Of a stretch of 64,000 bases of DNA, positions 53,777 to 62,054 are shown in pieces. The position numbers and the translations under genes are program-made. The DNA is taken from positions 124,001 to 188,000 of the forward strand of contig QEVV01000002.1 of NCBI GenBank assembly GCA_003228115.1. The letters run 5' to 3'. The notes beneath the pieces were generated by a model. That model was given only the letters and a program-made list of their open reading frames with translations, made no database searches and had not been told where the DNA came from. The stretch is from Chloroflexota bacterium. GTDB taxonomy: Bacteria; Chloroflexota; Dehalococcoidia; Lucifugimonadales; SAR202-VII-2. Each line of letters opens with the position of its first letter. Within the stretch, counting starts at the first letter, position 1.

Positions 53777-54649
53777 CTACGGAAGCCCCAACTCATCCGC
53801 AAACTTGAGGATGTGGCGCGCGGTCTCCTCAGGCTCAGTCTCCATGAAGTAGTGGTTGGCGCCAGGAATGCCCTCTCCCCTGACATCCGCTGCCAAGGGA
53901 CGCCAGAGATCAAGCATGGACGACTCGCGGGCCGGGCCCGTTGCCCCCCAGAGGAGGTAGACCGGCACCTGAATCTTGCGGCCTGCTGCGTTGTCCTCCT
54001 CCCACTGCGGTCGATCGATATCAAAGCCTGTCCGGTAGTCGCCGAGAACGCCTTCGAAGGCGCCAGGCTGGGAGAACACATCAATGAAGTACTGCATCTC
54101 GTCCGGCTCTAGATGCGGGCGGCGTCCCAGGAAGAGGGAGAAGAAAACTTCGGGGTGCTCGCCCAACAGCTTGTCGGCGAAACCGCGCTGAAGGAAGAGG
54201 TACCAGTGCCAAATGTTGCGGGCGAAGCTGGAGTCCTGGGCGAAGGACCACTCAATGGGCAGGTTGTCCAGGATCATGCACCCGGGCATGGTTTCTGGAT
54301 GGTCCATCGCCAGTCGCCTGGCCACCGACGCCCCGCGGTCGTGGCCAACGACCAGAAATTTATCCCAGCCTAAATGCCGCATTAACGCGAGGTGGTCTTC
54401 CGCCATTGTGCGCTTGTTATAGCTTGCCTCCTCGGGAGGACGCTCAGTCTCACCGTAGCCCCGCAAATCGGCGGCGATCACGGTGAAGCGCGAGGTGAGC
54501 AACGGCGCAACTTTTCGCCACAGCCATCGGGTGCGGGGAAAGCCGTGCACGAGTATCAGCGGGTATCCCTGCCCAGCAACTTCGTAGGCAACGCGGATGC
54601 CGTTCACCTGAGCAAACTGGGTTGGACCGAAGAGGGTACGGTACTCCAT
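53777..54649 (-). CDS. Alpha/beta hydrolase of the haloacetate dehalogenase / epoxide hydrolase type
   Basis: A 290-residue protein from the ATG at 54649 (GGGAG upstream; a longer frame to 54778 adds unlike residues). It has the oxyanion HGFPRT (35-40), the DLRGYG segment (61-66), and an Asp nucleophile in VGHDRGA (D104), as in fluoroacetate dehalogenases and epoxide hydrolases. The Asp nucleophile rather than Ser rules out a simple esterase. The terminal His is in GANHYFME. The substrate is unknown; haloacid or epoxide detoxification is likely. It is the first gene of the - strand acyl-CoA cluster. Confidence 0.88.
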   Translation of the reverse strand: MEYRTLFGPTQFAQVNGIRVAYEVAGQGYPLILVHGFPRTRWLWRKVAPLLTSRFTVIAADLRGYGETERPPEEASYNKRTMAEDHLALMRHLGWDKFLVVGHDRGASVARRLAMDHPETMPGCMILDNLPIEWSFAQDSSFARNIWHWYLFLQRGFADKLLGEHPEVFFSLFLGRRPHLEPDEMQYFIDVFSQPGAFEGVLGDYRTGFDIDRPQWEEDNAAGRKIQVPVYLLWGATGPARESSMLDLWRPLAADVRGEGIPGANHYFMETEPEETARHILKFADELGLP

Positions 54650-54811
54650 GACGACTCCCATGAAGGCATCGAGACGATTGGGACGATACGCACCGCCCAT
54701 GGCAGTGTCAAGGCAACAGGCCCTGTCCGGCACGCAAGCCAGCCACGGCCAGATTGACACCTGCAGTGGCCGATGCAAGGATGGCCTCAGCCCTCATACC
54801 CGACACGGAAC

Positions 54812-55585
54812 ATGCCCCCAACCGACCTAACAATCGACCGCCGCGATGCCATCCTCGTTCTAACGTTGAACCGTCCAGAAGACGCCAACCGTATCAACGA
54901 GCATCTGGCATCGGCCCTGCGCGACGCCTTTCTTCAGGCCGATCAGGACGAGCGCGTCCGGGTCGTCGTTGTGACGGGAGTGGGGCCGGTCTTCAGCGAG
55001 GGCAGCAGCATCAGCTTGCCGGAGGCCGCCACTGCTGACCTAGAGGGCCTTCTGGATCGACACACCGTCGCCAGAGACTTGGCAAGGGTGACGAAACCAG
55101 TCATCGCCGCCATCAACGGCAGCGCCTTCGACCAGGGCCTGGAACTGGCCTTGGCCTGCGATATCAGGCTGGCATCTGAAGAAGCCAGCTTGGGCTTCCC
55201 CATGACCACCAAGGGAGAGCTTCCGTGGGACGGAGGCACCCAACGCCTGCCGAGAATTGCGGGTCGAGCGACTGCGATGGACCTGCTGCTCACGGGCCGG
55301 ACCGTGGACGCCACCCAAGCTCTGCGCCTCGGCCTGGTACACCAAGTCTTGCCCACGGAACGAGTTTGGGAGGAAGCGCTCTCGCTGGCCGCCCGTATCG
55401 CCAGACAAGCGCCCATCGCCACCCGGTACGCCAAGGAAGCGGTCATAAAGGGCCTCGACATGCCTCTAGAGCCCGGCCTGCGTTTGGAAGCGGACCTCAG
55501 CTTCTTGCTCCATAACACCGGCGACCGCGCTGAGGGCCTACGCTCCTTCAGTGAGAAACGCGACCCGGAATTTCGGGGAGAGTAG
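54812..55585 (+). CDS. Enoyl-CoA hydratase/isomerase family protein lacking the second catalytic Glu
   Basis: A 257-residue crotonase from the ATG at 54812 (54773 is another candidate). It has the oxyanion segment SEGSSISLP, then GSAFDQGLELALACDIRLAS, where the first catalytic Glu is kept (QGLE). The position of the second Glu, normally FGxPE, reads LGFPMTT, so it is missing. GGTQRLPRIAG and GLVHQVLP follow. It may be an isomerase or a different reaction type rather than a normal hydratase. It is followed three bases later by another crotonase. Confidence 0.85.
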   Translation: MPPTDLTIDRRDAILVLTLNRPEDANRINEHLASALRDAFLQADQDERVRVVVVTGVGPVFSEGSSISLPEAATADLEGLLDRHTVARDLARVTKPVIAAINGSAFDQGLELALACDIRLASEEASLGFPMTTKGELPWDGGTQRLPRIAGRATAMDLLLTGRTVDATQALRLGLVHQVLPTERVWEEALSLAARIARQAPIATRYAKEAVIKGLDMPLEPGLRLEADLSFLLHNTGDRAEGLRSFSEKRDPEFRGE

Positions 55586-55588
55586 CCT

Positions 55589-56320
55589 TTGGTCAGCAGC
55601 GCCTTCGAAACGGTCCTTCTGAATGTTGATCGAGGCGTAGCCCACGTCTTGCTGGACCGCCCGGATAAGCGGAACGCCTTCAACGTCCAGATGCGCGACG
55701 ACCTCTTCCAAGTCCTTGAAGCCATTCGCGACGACCCTGAGGTCCGCGCTGTTCTGATTTCAGGAGCTGGGGAGCAAGCCTTTTGTGCCGGAGCGGACCT
55801 CTCAGAGTTCGGCACCGCGCCGTCGCAGGCCATCGCCCGGCAAGGGCGATGGGAGAGAGATGTTTGGGGCCTCTGGGCCAGCATTCACAAGCCCTTCGTG
55901 GCTGCAATGCACGGGTACGTGCTGGGGTCGGGCGTGGAAATGGCCATGCTCTGCGATCTGCGCATCGCCTCTGAAGACGCCGTTTTTGGCCTGCCGGAGG
56001 TGGGACTTGGCATGATTCCAGCCGCCGGAGGCACGCAAACACTTCCTCGAATCCTCGGCGTTGCTCCAGCCCTGGACCTACTCCTCACTGGGCGTCGCAT
56101 AGCCGCCGGCGAAGCACTCGACCTCGGCCTGGTTCATCGGGTAGTAGCAAAAGAAAGGCTTTGGGAAACGGCCGGAGAGCTGGCGGAACAGTTGGCCGCG
56201 AGAGACCCTCAACTCATGAGCGCAGCCAAGACCGCCGTCAGCCAGGGAACGGACATCCCGCTGGAAGCGGGGTTGGCCCTTGAACGACGGCTGGCATTGC
56301 GGCTGGCTCTGAGAAGCTAA
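55589..56320 (+). CDS. Enoyl-CoA hydratase
   Basis: A 243-residue crotonase from TTG 55589 with GGGGAG upstream. Both catalytic glutamates are present: GSGVEMAMLCD and VFGLPEVGLGMIPAAGGTQ. The oxyanion region is EQAFCAGADLSE. Hydration of enoyl-CoA in beta-oxidation is expected. It is three bases after the preceding crotonase gene, so the two are one message. It is convergent with a third crotonase. Confidence 0.92.
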   Translation: MVSSAFETVLLNVDRGVAHVLLDRPDKRNAFNVQMRDDLFQVLEAIRDDPEVRAVLISGAGEQAFCAGADLSEFGTAPSQAIARQGRWERDVWGLWASIHKPFVAAMHGYVLGSGVEMAMLCDLRIASEDAVFGLPEVGLGMIPAAGGTQTLPRILGVAPALDLLLTGRRIAAGEALDLGLVHRVVAKERLWETAGELAEQLAARDPQLMSAAKTAVSQGTDIPLEAGLALERRLALRLALRS

Positions 56321-56368
56321 GCCGCAACGCCGCGGCGTCGAGACATGTCTTTGTTTGTACCAAGGCTT

Positions 56369-56389
56369 CCCTCTCCCTCAGGGAGAGGG
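56369..56389. terminator. Hairpin between convergent crotonase genes
   Basis: CCCTCTCCC (56369-56377) pairs with GGGAGAGGG (56381-56389) around TCA, nine base pairs. It lies in the 121-base convergent gap and may stop both messages; the sequence also resembles common CCCTCTCCC-type intergenic repeats. Confidence 0.55.
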
Positions 56390-56441
56390 GGAAACGAACC
56401 TCAGCCATCAAGCATACGCAGGCAAAGAAAACGGCTTCCCA

Positions 56442-57254
56442 TTACTGGCCCTTGAACGCTGGGGCTCTCTTCTCCAGGAACGCCTGGATACCTTCTTTCG
56501 CGTCCTCCGAGTACCTGCATACTTCCTGGGCGTAGCTCTCGAAGAAAAGCTGCCTTTCAAGGTCATTGCCTAAACTGGCAAGAACCGCCTTCTTGGAAAA
56601 CTCCACCGCCAACGGACCCGCTTCGGCTACGTCTTGAGCCAGCTTTACCGCCTCGTCCAGCACCTGTTCGTCCGGCACCACGCGGTTTGCCAGACCGATT
56701 CGCTCTGCTTCTTCAGCACCAACCATCCGCCCCGTGCAGGCGATCTCCAAGGCTCTCCCCTGCCCGATCAACCGGGGCAAAAAGTAACTGGTGCCGAAGT
56801 CCAATGAAAGGCCCCGCTTCACAAAGATCGCTGAGAACCGAGCGCTGGCCGCAGCCACTCGCATATCGCAGGCGGCTGCTAGACCCAGTCCTGCTCCGAC
56901 ACACGCCCCGTTCACCGCGGCGATGATTGGCCGCGGGAACTCGTTGAGATGCCTCACCCAGTTGCCCAACGGCCAGCGAGGACGCTGGGCGGTGTCCGGC
57001 AAGGCGCTGGTGTCAGTAGCATTAAATGCCCCTACGCTCCCCTCGCCTGAGAGGTCTGCGCCTGCGCAGAAGCCCCGCCCGGCACCCGTCAGCACAACGG
57101 CCCTGATCTCGGCGTCGTCACGCCATTCGTTCAGGGCGGCCAATAGCTCGTCGGCCATGCGCCTGTTGAGGGCATTCATCTTCTCGGGCCGGTTCAGCGT
57201 AATAACACCGACGCCAGGGTCTCTTTTCTCGACCAAGATATGTTCGTAAGCCAT
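56442..57254 (-). CDS. PaaG-type crotonase (isomerase-like)
   Basis: A 270-residue crotonase that lacks both hydratase glutamates (GAGLGLAAACD and ARFSAIFVKRG), but has GLSLDFGTSYFLPRL as in PaaG/1,2-epoxyphenylacetyl-CoA isomerase-type proteins, where the Asp serves as base. The oxyanion part is GRGFCAGADLSG. Isomerisation of an enoyl- or epoxy-acyl-CoA is the likely reaction. It starts at ATG 57254 with AAGGAGAAACC just upstream. It is preceded by a perfect 22-base-pair palindrome. Confidence 0.88.
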   Translation of the reverse strand: MAYEHILVEKRDPGVGVITLNRPEKMNALNRRMADELLAALNEWRDDAEIRAVVLTGAGRGFCAGADLSGEGSVGAFNATDTSALPDTAQRPRWPLGNWVRHLNEFPRPIIAAVNGACVGAGLGLAAACDMRVAAASARFSAIFVKRGLSLDFGTSYFLPRLIGQGRALEIACTGRMVGAEEAERIGLANRVVPDEQVLDEAVKLAQDVAEAGPLAVEFSKKAVLASLGNDLERQLFFESYAQEVCRYSEDAKEGIQAFLEKRAPAFKGQ

Positions 57255-57271
57255 GGTTTCTCCTTAGCAGA

Positions 57272-57315
57272 GAGGGCTCGGAGGGAACTTTCCGGAAAGT
57301 TCCCTCCGAGCCCTC
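57272..57315. repeat. Perfect 44-base palindrome
   Basis: GAGGGCTCGGAGGGAACTTT and onward to the mirror half, centred between 57293 and 57294, without any mismatch or spacer. It lies 17 bases upstream of the PaaG-type crotonase start and 171 bases after the small secreted protein gene. It could be a terminator for the latter or an operator; such long perfect symmetry with no loop is uncommon for a plain terminator. Confidence 0.6.
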
Positions 57316-57486
57316 CAAACCTTCCTGTCTTAGTCGTGCAGCCCTGTACTACGGCTAACCTATGCCGCTTCAGGGGGTGAGATCTAGGTCGTCAGGACGC
57401 AGCAAGTCCCCTTTCGTAGGAGAGGCTTCCTGATCTCCCAGCCGGAAAGGCCATCCTAAACATCGTCTTGAAGTTGCCCGGCTCAA

Positions 57487-57813
57487 CTAGAAAGGCTTGT
57501 TGGCCAGACCCACCCCGGTGATATCGATCATTATCCCCGCTCCCGTGATGTCGATGACGATACCGGATCCAGAGTTGCTGATGTTGATGTTGCCGGCGAA
57601 CCCCGCTCCGGTGACATCGATGACGATCTGGTTGGTGGGCGACACCACCACTGGAGCCGGATTGTTCAATTCGTGGCCTGGGGGCGTGAATGGGGGGCCG
57701 CCGCCGGGGCACTGGGGGTCTTTGGGACTGCAGGGCCCGCCAGCACTCGCGGCGGACGCCAGCATCAGAGACATGCATGCAGCCAGTACAATCGCAACCA
57801 CCAATCTCTTCAT
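57487..57813 (-). CDS. Small secreted protein with I-D-[IV]-T-G-x-G repeats
   Basis: A 108-residue protein from the ATG at 57813 (AAAAGGAG upstream; a longer frame to 57867 has no ribosome site). It has a signal peptide MKRLVVAIVLAACMSLMLAS with cleavage probably after ASAASA, then a Pro/Gly/Cys region (C28, C35) and a C-terminal array of short strands: NQIVIDVTGAGFAG (61-74), NINISNSGSG (75-84), IVIDITGAG (85-93), IMIDITGVG (94-102). The alternation of hydrophobic and polar residues suggests a small beta-sheet or solenoid. No family is recognised. It stands alone between the PaaG-type crotonase and a Rieske oxygenase gene. Confidence 0.7.
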   Translation of the reverse strand: MKRLVVAIVLAACMSLMLASAASAGGPCSPKDPQCPGGGPPFTPPGHELNNPAPVVVSPTNQIVIDVTGAGFAGNINISNSGSGIVIDITGAGIMIDITGVGLANKPF

Positions 57814-57891
57814 AGTGAACTCCTTTTCAAAAACATACCCGCTTCCTAGCCTGACACATTGCGCCATAGCTACAGGTTCCGAAGACAGTCC

Positions 57892-59163
57892 TCACGCCCC
57901 TCGCTCGGCCGCACCCTGCATATATAACTCGGCGACCACTTCCCTATTGGGACTGTAACGGCTCCAAGAGCCTTGGAGCAGCCGCCGGTAAGCATCACCG
58001 ATGTGGTACTTGTTTCTCTCCTGTGGAAGCTCGATATACGAGTTCCCGGCGGGATCGCGGATGACGTTCATCGGGTCGCCGCCGTCTTCGTTGATGGCCA
58101 TCTGTTCCATGAGCAGCCGTCGATAGAGAATGATACCTCGGTCAGACTCGCCCAGCGACTCCTTGGAGCGGTCGAGGATGCTCCCCTGAGTCACCCAGGT
58201 CATCATGTCCTGGCCCGTAGCGAAGTCGATGATGTACCCTCCTTCATCGTCGAACATGGGCACTTCGAAATATGGGGTCTGCTCCTGGGGCGGCACATCG
58301 ATGCCGGGCCTATGGACGAGAACATACCACTGGACAGTGTTCTCGTCATCCACGGGCACCCTGATCTGAAACTCGGAACGGGAAGCATTGCCCATGCGCA
58401 TGGTGTTAGGGAACACCATGGGATGCCCTACCTGCCAGTCCTCTTCCTCCTCAGACCCACCTTCCAGGACTCGCCGCTTAACGATGCCATGATCGAACAC
58501 ATCAAACCCGAGCTTGATGTGCTTCCGGGAAAAACCTCGCACTCTATTAGCGGCCTCCTCAGGAGGCACGCCCATGCGCTCAAGGACGTATTTGCCATAG
58601 GTCCAGTGCAGGTGCTCCAGATGTGAACCATCCATGGCGTTCTCCATAGTCTGGAGCCAGTTGCATGGGATGAAGCTGGAGGCAACCTCCCTGAACACAT
58701 TGGGTTCGACAAGCAAGTCCCAGCGAGGCAGCAACGGTGCAGGATCCGGTCCAAGGTATGCCCAGATCAGCCCGCCCAGTTCCTGCACTGGATAGCCGGC
58801 CATCTTAATCTTGTCTTTGAACCGAGCCTCGGGGCGCACCGTCTCTTCAAAAGGTTGCTCGATGCACTGGCCTGTCTCGTCGTAGAGCCAGCCGTGATAC
58901 ATGCAGCGGAGGCCGTTCTTTTCGGGGATGCCGTATGCCAGGTTGACCCGCCGGTGGGCACAGTACCGGTCGATTAGGCCCAGGGTGCCGCTGCCGTCCC
59001 TATACAAGACCATATCTTCACCGAGAACCCGCACCTCCATGACAGGGGTGTCTTTCATTTGGGCGCTGGCAGCGACAGGGTGCCAATAGCGCCGCAACAG
59101 ATCCCCCATTGGGGTTCCCGCGGCGACCCTCGTGAGTATCTCGTTATCTCTCGCTGGGAGCAT
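57892..59163 (-). CDS. Rieske non-heme iron oxygenase, alpha subunit (phthalate 4,5-dioxygenase-like)
   Basis: A 423-residue ring-hydroxylating oxygenase. The Rieske ligands are C68, H70, C87 and H90 (RYCAHRR, GLRCMYHGW). The mononuclear iron site follows in NWLQTMENAMDGSHLEHLHW. The layout is of the phthalate 4,5-dioxygenase/vanillate demethylase-like subgroup with one kind of subunit. It needs a separate reductase, which is not encoded in the window. Hydroxylation or demethylation of an aromatic acid is likely. It faces away from the SDR-DDN operon. Confidence 0.93.
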   Translation of the reverse strand: MLPARDNEILTRVAAGTPMGDLLRRYWHPVAASAQMKDTPVMEVRVLGEDMVLYRDGSGTLGLIDRYCAHRRVNLAYGIPEKNGLRCMYHGWLYDETGQCIEQPFEETVRPEARFKDKIKMAGYPVQELGGLIWAYLGPDPAPLLPRWDLLVEPNVFREVASSFIPCNWLQTMENAMDGSHLEHLHWTYGKYVLERMGVPPEEAANRVRGFSRKHIKLGFDVFDHGIVKRRVLEGGSEEEEDWQVGHPMVFPNTMRMGNASRSEFQIRVPVDDENTVQWYVLVHRPGIDVPPQEQTPYFEVPMFDDEGGYIIDFATGQDMMTWVTQGSILDRSKESLGESDRGIILYRRLLMEQMAINEDGGDPMNVIRDPAGNSYIELPQERNKYHIGDAYRRLLQGSWSRYSPNREVVAELYMQGAAERGA

Positions 59164-59269
59164 AGCCTAGCCCTGTGATAGAGCCTCGAAAGGTGACTCA
59201 TAGTACCACAGGCCCCTATTTTGCCAGGAGGTCTTTTCGGTCTGGACGGAGAAAGCCAGGGCGGGCATA

Positions 59270-60106
59270 ATGAGCCCTCCATCACAGCAAGGCGGAGAGC
59301 AAATTACAGCGTTCGACCTGACAGGACGAGTGGCTATCGTAACGGGCGGCGGCCAGGGGCTCGGAAAGGCTATGGCCCTAGCCTTGGCGGAGGCTGGGTC
59401 GGACATCGCCGTCGTGGCCCGGCGTCCAGAAGCGGTAAGCGGCAGAGGGGCCAACCGTCCACATGAATCGGCTGGGCCGGCACTAGAAGAAATAAGGACT
59501 CTGGGCCGCCGCTGCATCGCTGTCACCGCTGACTTGAGGGAGCCCGATCAGGTGGACCGAATGGTGCAAGAAGTACTGGCGGAGTTCAACCGCATCGACA
59601 TCTTGGTGAACAACGCTGGGGGAAGTTGGGGGGAGACCTTCCAAACCGGACCCCTACTTGAAGTAACAGCCCAAGACCTCGACGAGACCTTCCGCCTCAA
59701 CGTGAAGAACGTATTCCTATGTTCCAAGGCAGTCGCCCTGGTGATGAAGGAGCAAGGAAAGGGTTCGATCATCAATATCTCGTCATCTGCGGGACGCCAC
59801 CCCATTGCAGGCAGAGGGCTGTACGGTGCAGCGAAGGCCGCGGTCATCCACCTGACCCAGACCATGGCTTTAGAGTGGGGCCCTGAGGTGCGGGTAAACG
59901 CCGTAGTGCCTGGGTCGGTTGCCAATCTGCACCGGTCGCTGGCTCCTGGCACCGAGCAGCAGATCAACCAACAAATAGGGAACATCGCGCTGGGGCGCCT
60001 GGGCATGCCTGAGGAGTTCGCCGGAACGGTCGTTTACCTGGCCTCCGACGCTTCCAGCTTCACCAGCGGGGCCATCATCGACGTTAGCGGCGGTCCTATC
60101 GGGTAG
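59270..60106 (+). CDS. SDR oxidoreductase with an insertion after the cofactor motif
   Basis: A 278-residue SDR. It has the cofactor motif GGGQGLGKA, NNAGGSW, ISSSAGRHPI with the catalytic Ser, and the Y-x-x-x-K pair in LYGAAKAAV. After ARRPEAV there is an extra stretch (SGRGANRPHESAGPALEE) compared with usual SDRs. The C-terminal part reads SFTSGAIIDVSGG. The product is likely an NAD(P)-dependent dehydrogenase of a dihydrodiol or hydroxyacyl compound. It is 26 bases upstream of the DDN-like gene. Confidence 0.88.
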   Translation: MSPPSQQGGEQITAFDLTGRVAIVTGGGQGLGKAMALALAEAGSDIAVVARRPEAVSGRGANRPHESAGPALEEIRTLGRRCIAVTADLREPDQVDRMVQEVLAEFNRIDILVNNAGGSWGETFQTGPLLEVTAQDLDETFRLNVKNVFLCSKAVALVMKEQGKGSIINISSSAGRHPIAGRGLYGAAKAAVIHLTQTMALEWGPEVRVNAVVPGSVANLHRSLAPGTEQQINQQIGNIALGRLGMPEEFAGTVVYLASDASSFTSGAIIDVSGGPIG

Positions 60107-60131
60107 CGCAACAATAAAAGGAGATACAGGA

Positions 60132-60503
60132 ATGGACGCAAACGTACTCAACGCACTCCACACTGACCGAGTGGTGGACATCACAACGACCGGACGAAAG
60201 TCAGGCCAGCCGCGGCGCATCGAAATCGCCTTGATCTACGTGGACGAGGAGACCTACGTCCTCAGCGGCGCGCCGGGCCCGCGAAGCTGGCACGCCAACC
60301 TTTTGGCCAACCCAGAGCTGACAGTCCATGTAAAGAAGTCAGCCCAAGCCGACCTCAAAGCACGCGCCACAGAGGTCACCGATGAAGCCGCTCGCCGAGA
60401 CCTGATCGCCCGTATGTCCGAGTGGGATATCAAGCGGGCAGACATTGATCAGGCGGCGTGGGTGAAGGCCGCTCCGCTGATGAAGGTTCAGGTGGTGGGG
60501 TAG
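60132..60503 (+). CDS. DDN-like / nitroreductase-quinone reductase family protein (F420-type)
   Basis: A 123-residue protein of the deazaflavin-dependent nitroreductase family (split-barrel fold). It has TTTGRKSGQPRRIEI, YVLSGAPGPRSWHANLLANP and LTVHVKK, hallmarks of F420- or flavin-binding DDN proteins. AAAAGGAG precedes the ATG. Its SDR neighbour suggests reductive steps. Whether this organism makes F420 cannot be seen from this window. Confidence 0.82.
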   Translation: MDANVLNALHTDRVVDITTTGRKSGQPRRIEIALIYVDEETYVLSGAPGPRSWHANLLANPELTVHVKKSAQADLKARATEVTDEAARRDLIARMSEWDIKRADIDQAAWVKAAPLMKVQVVG

Positions 60504-60534
60504 CGGCGCATCTGGGGCACCAATCCACCCGCCT

Positions 60535-61875
60535 TTACGCTTCCAGCCGCTCTGCCAACGTGGCTACCAACTCGGAGATGGGCACCCGCACCTGCGTCAT
60601 ACTGTCACGGTCGCGGATGGTAACGGCGTTGTCTTGTTCCACCGTCTCGAAGTCCACCGTGACACACAGGGGCGTGCCGATCTCGTCCTGCCGGCGATAG
60701 CGGCGGCCGATGGACTGTGTGTCGTCATACTGAGTGGCCCAGCGACGACGCACCAACTCGTGCACCTCTTTGGCTTTGGGAGTCAGCTTGGCGTTGCGTG
60801 ATAGCGGAAGGATGGCAACCTTTATGGGAGCCAGCGTAGGATGGAACTTGATCACCACCCGCGTTTCCTCAGCACCTGAGGCTGTGGTCACTGTTTCCTC
60901 GGTGTAGGCGTCCATGAGGAAGGCCAGAGACGCCCTATCCACTCCGCCTGAGGGCTCGATGACATAGGGCAGGTAGTGCTTGTCTTCTTCTTGATCGTAG
61001 TAGGTAAGGTCCCGGCCGCTGTGCTCCTGGTGCTGCTTCAGATCGAAGTCCGCCCGGTTGGCAATACCCTCCAATTCGCCCCAGCCCCAGGGAAACTCGT
61101 ACTCAATGTCCCAGGTGTCCTTTGCATAGTGAGCCAGCTCGTCGGGGTCGTGACGCCTCAGCCGGAGCCGGTCGGGGTTCATCCCGAGGTCCTTGTACCA
61201 CTGGAGTCTGGCGTTGAGCCATTGCTCGTGGTGCTCTTCGTCAGTCCCTGGCTTCACAAAGTACTCAATCTCCATTTGCTCAAACTCTCTGGTACGGAAG
61301 ACGAAGTTGCCGGGCGTGATCTCGTTGCGAAAAGCCTTGCCAACCTGAGCGATACCAAAGGGCAATTTGCGGCGGGTGGCCGTGACTACGTTCTCGAAGT
61401 TCACGAAGATACCTTGGGCGGTCTCGGGGCGCAGCCAAACTTGGTTTGCCGATTCCTCCACGGGGCCCATGAACGTCTTGAACATGAGATTGAAAGTGCG
61501 GGGTTCCGTGAAGCTTCCCTTTGCGCCGCAAGTCGAACACTCGTCGCCTTCAAGATGGTCAGCCCGGAAGCGGCTGTTGCAGTTGCGGCATTCGACCAAC
61601 GGGTCCGTAAAGCCTTCTGCGTGGCCGCTGGCGACCCAGACCTGTGGATGCATGAGGATGGCAGCATCCAGCCCCACCATGTCGTCCCGCTGCCAAACGT
61701 TGGAGCGCCACCAGGCATCCTTGACGTTCCTCTTCAACTCCACGCCCAGGGGGCCGTAGTCCCATACTGAACCGGTGCCCCCGTAAATCTCGCTGCTTTG
61801 AAAAACGAAACCACGACGCTTCGACAGAGAGACGATGGTTTCTAGATCAACTCGTTTCGCAGGCTGGTCGGTCAA
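60535..61875 (-). CDS. glyS: Glycyl-tRNA synthetase, single-chain (alpha2) type
   Basis: A 446-residue class II synthetase from the TTG at 61875 (TTGGAGGCGC upstream); a longer frame to 61947 gives a non-homologous Arg-rich leader. It has [22 protein letters not shown] (in part), a zinc-type pair CRNCNSRF ... CSTCGAKG, motif 2 [14 protein letters not shown] with [14 protein letters not shown], and motif 3 in [17 protein letters not shown]. This is the eukaryote/archaea-like single-subunit GlyRS found in many bacteria. The tRNA-Gly gene in this window (9119-9193) is not adjacent. The downstream end faces the DDN-like gene. Confidence 0.95.
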   Translation of the reverse strand: MTDQPAKRVDLETIVSLSKRRGFVFQSSEIYGGTGSVWDYGPLGVELKRNVKDAWWRSNVWQRDDMVGLDAAILMHPQVWVASGHAEGFTDPLVECRNCNSRFRADHLEGDECSTCGAKGSFTEPRTFNLMFKTFMGPVEESANQVWLRPETAQGIFVNFENVVTATRRKLPFGIAQVGKAFRNEITPGNFVFRTREFEQMEIEYFVKPGTDEEHHEQWLNARLQWYKDLGMNPDRLRLRRHDPDELAHYAKDTWDIEYEFPWGWGELEGIANRADFDLKQHQEHSGRDLTYYDQEEDKHYLPYVIEPSGGVDRASLAFLMDAYTEETVTTASGAEETRVVIKFHPTLAPIKVAILPLSRNAKLTPKAKEVHELVRRRWATQYDDTQSIGRRYRRQDEIGTPLCVTVDFETVEQDNAVTIRDRDSMTQVRVPISELVATLAERLEA

Positions 61876-62054
61876 AGCGCCTCCAAGGTGTGGAAATCCA
61901 AAAAGTAAGCGGCGGCGGCGGGGTTGGCCTTTGTGCCTGAGGCTCACCCGTCACGCCTGTCTGCCATTGTAGCCGGGGTTCCAATGCGTTGACACCCCAG
62001 AGCCCGCATCTCTACAATGAAGTCCCGAAAGCTTTCCACAATTTCAAGGAGTCC

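Noticed and set aside
54943..55884. 313-codon - strand frame across two crotonases
   Set aside because: Ser/Arg/Pro-rich antisense shadow of two genes with complete crotonase motifs.
61876..62054. T-box or glycine riboswitch before glyS
   Set aside because: No T-box sequence, specifier stem or tandem glycine aptamer could be seen in the short divergent gap.
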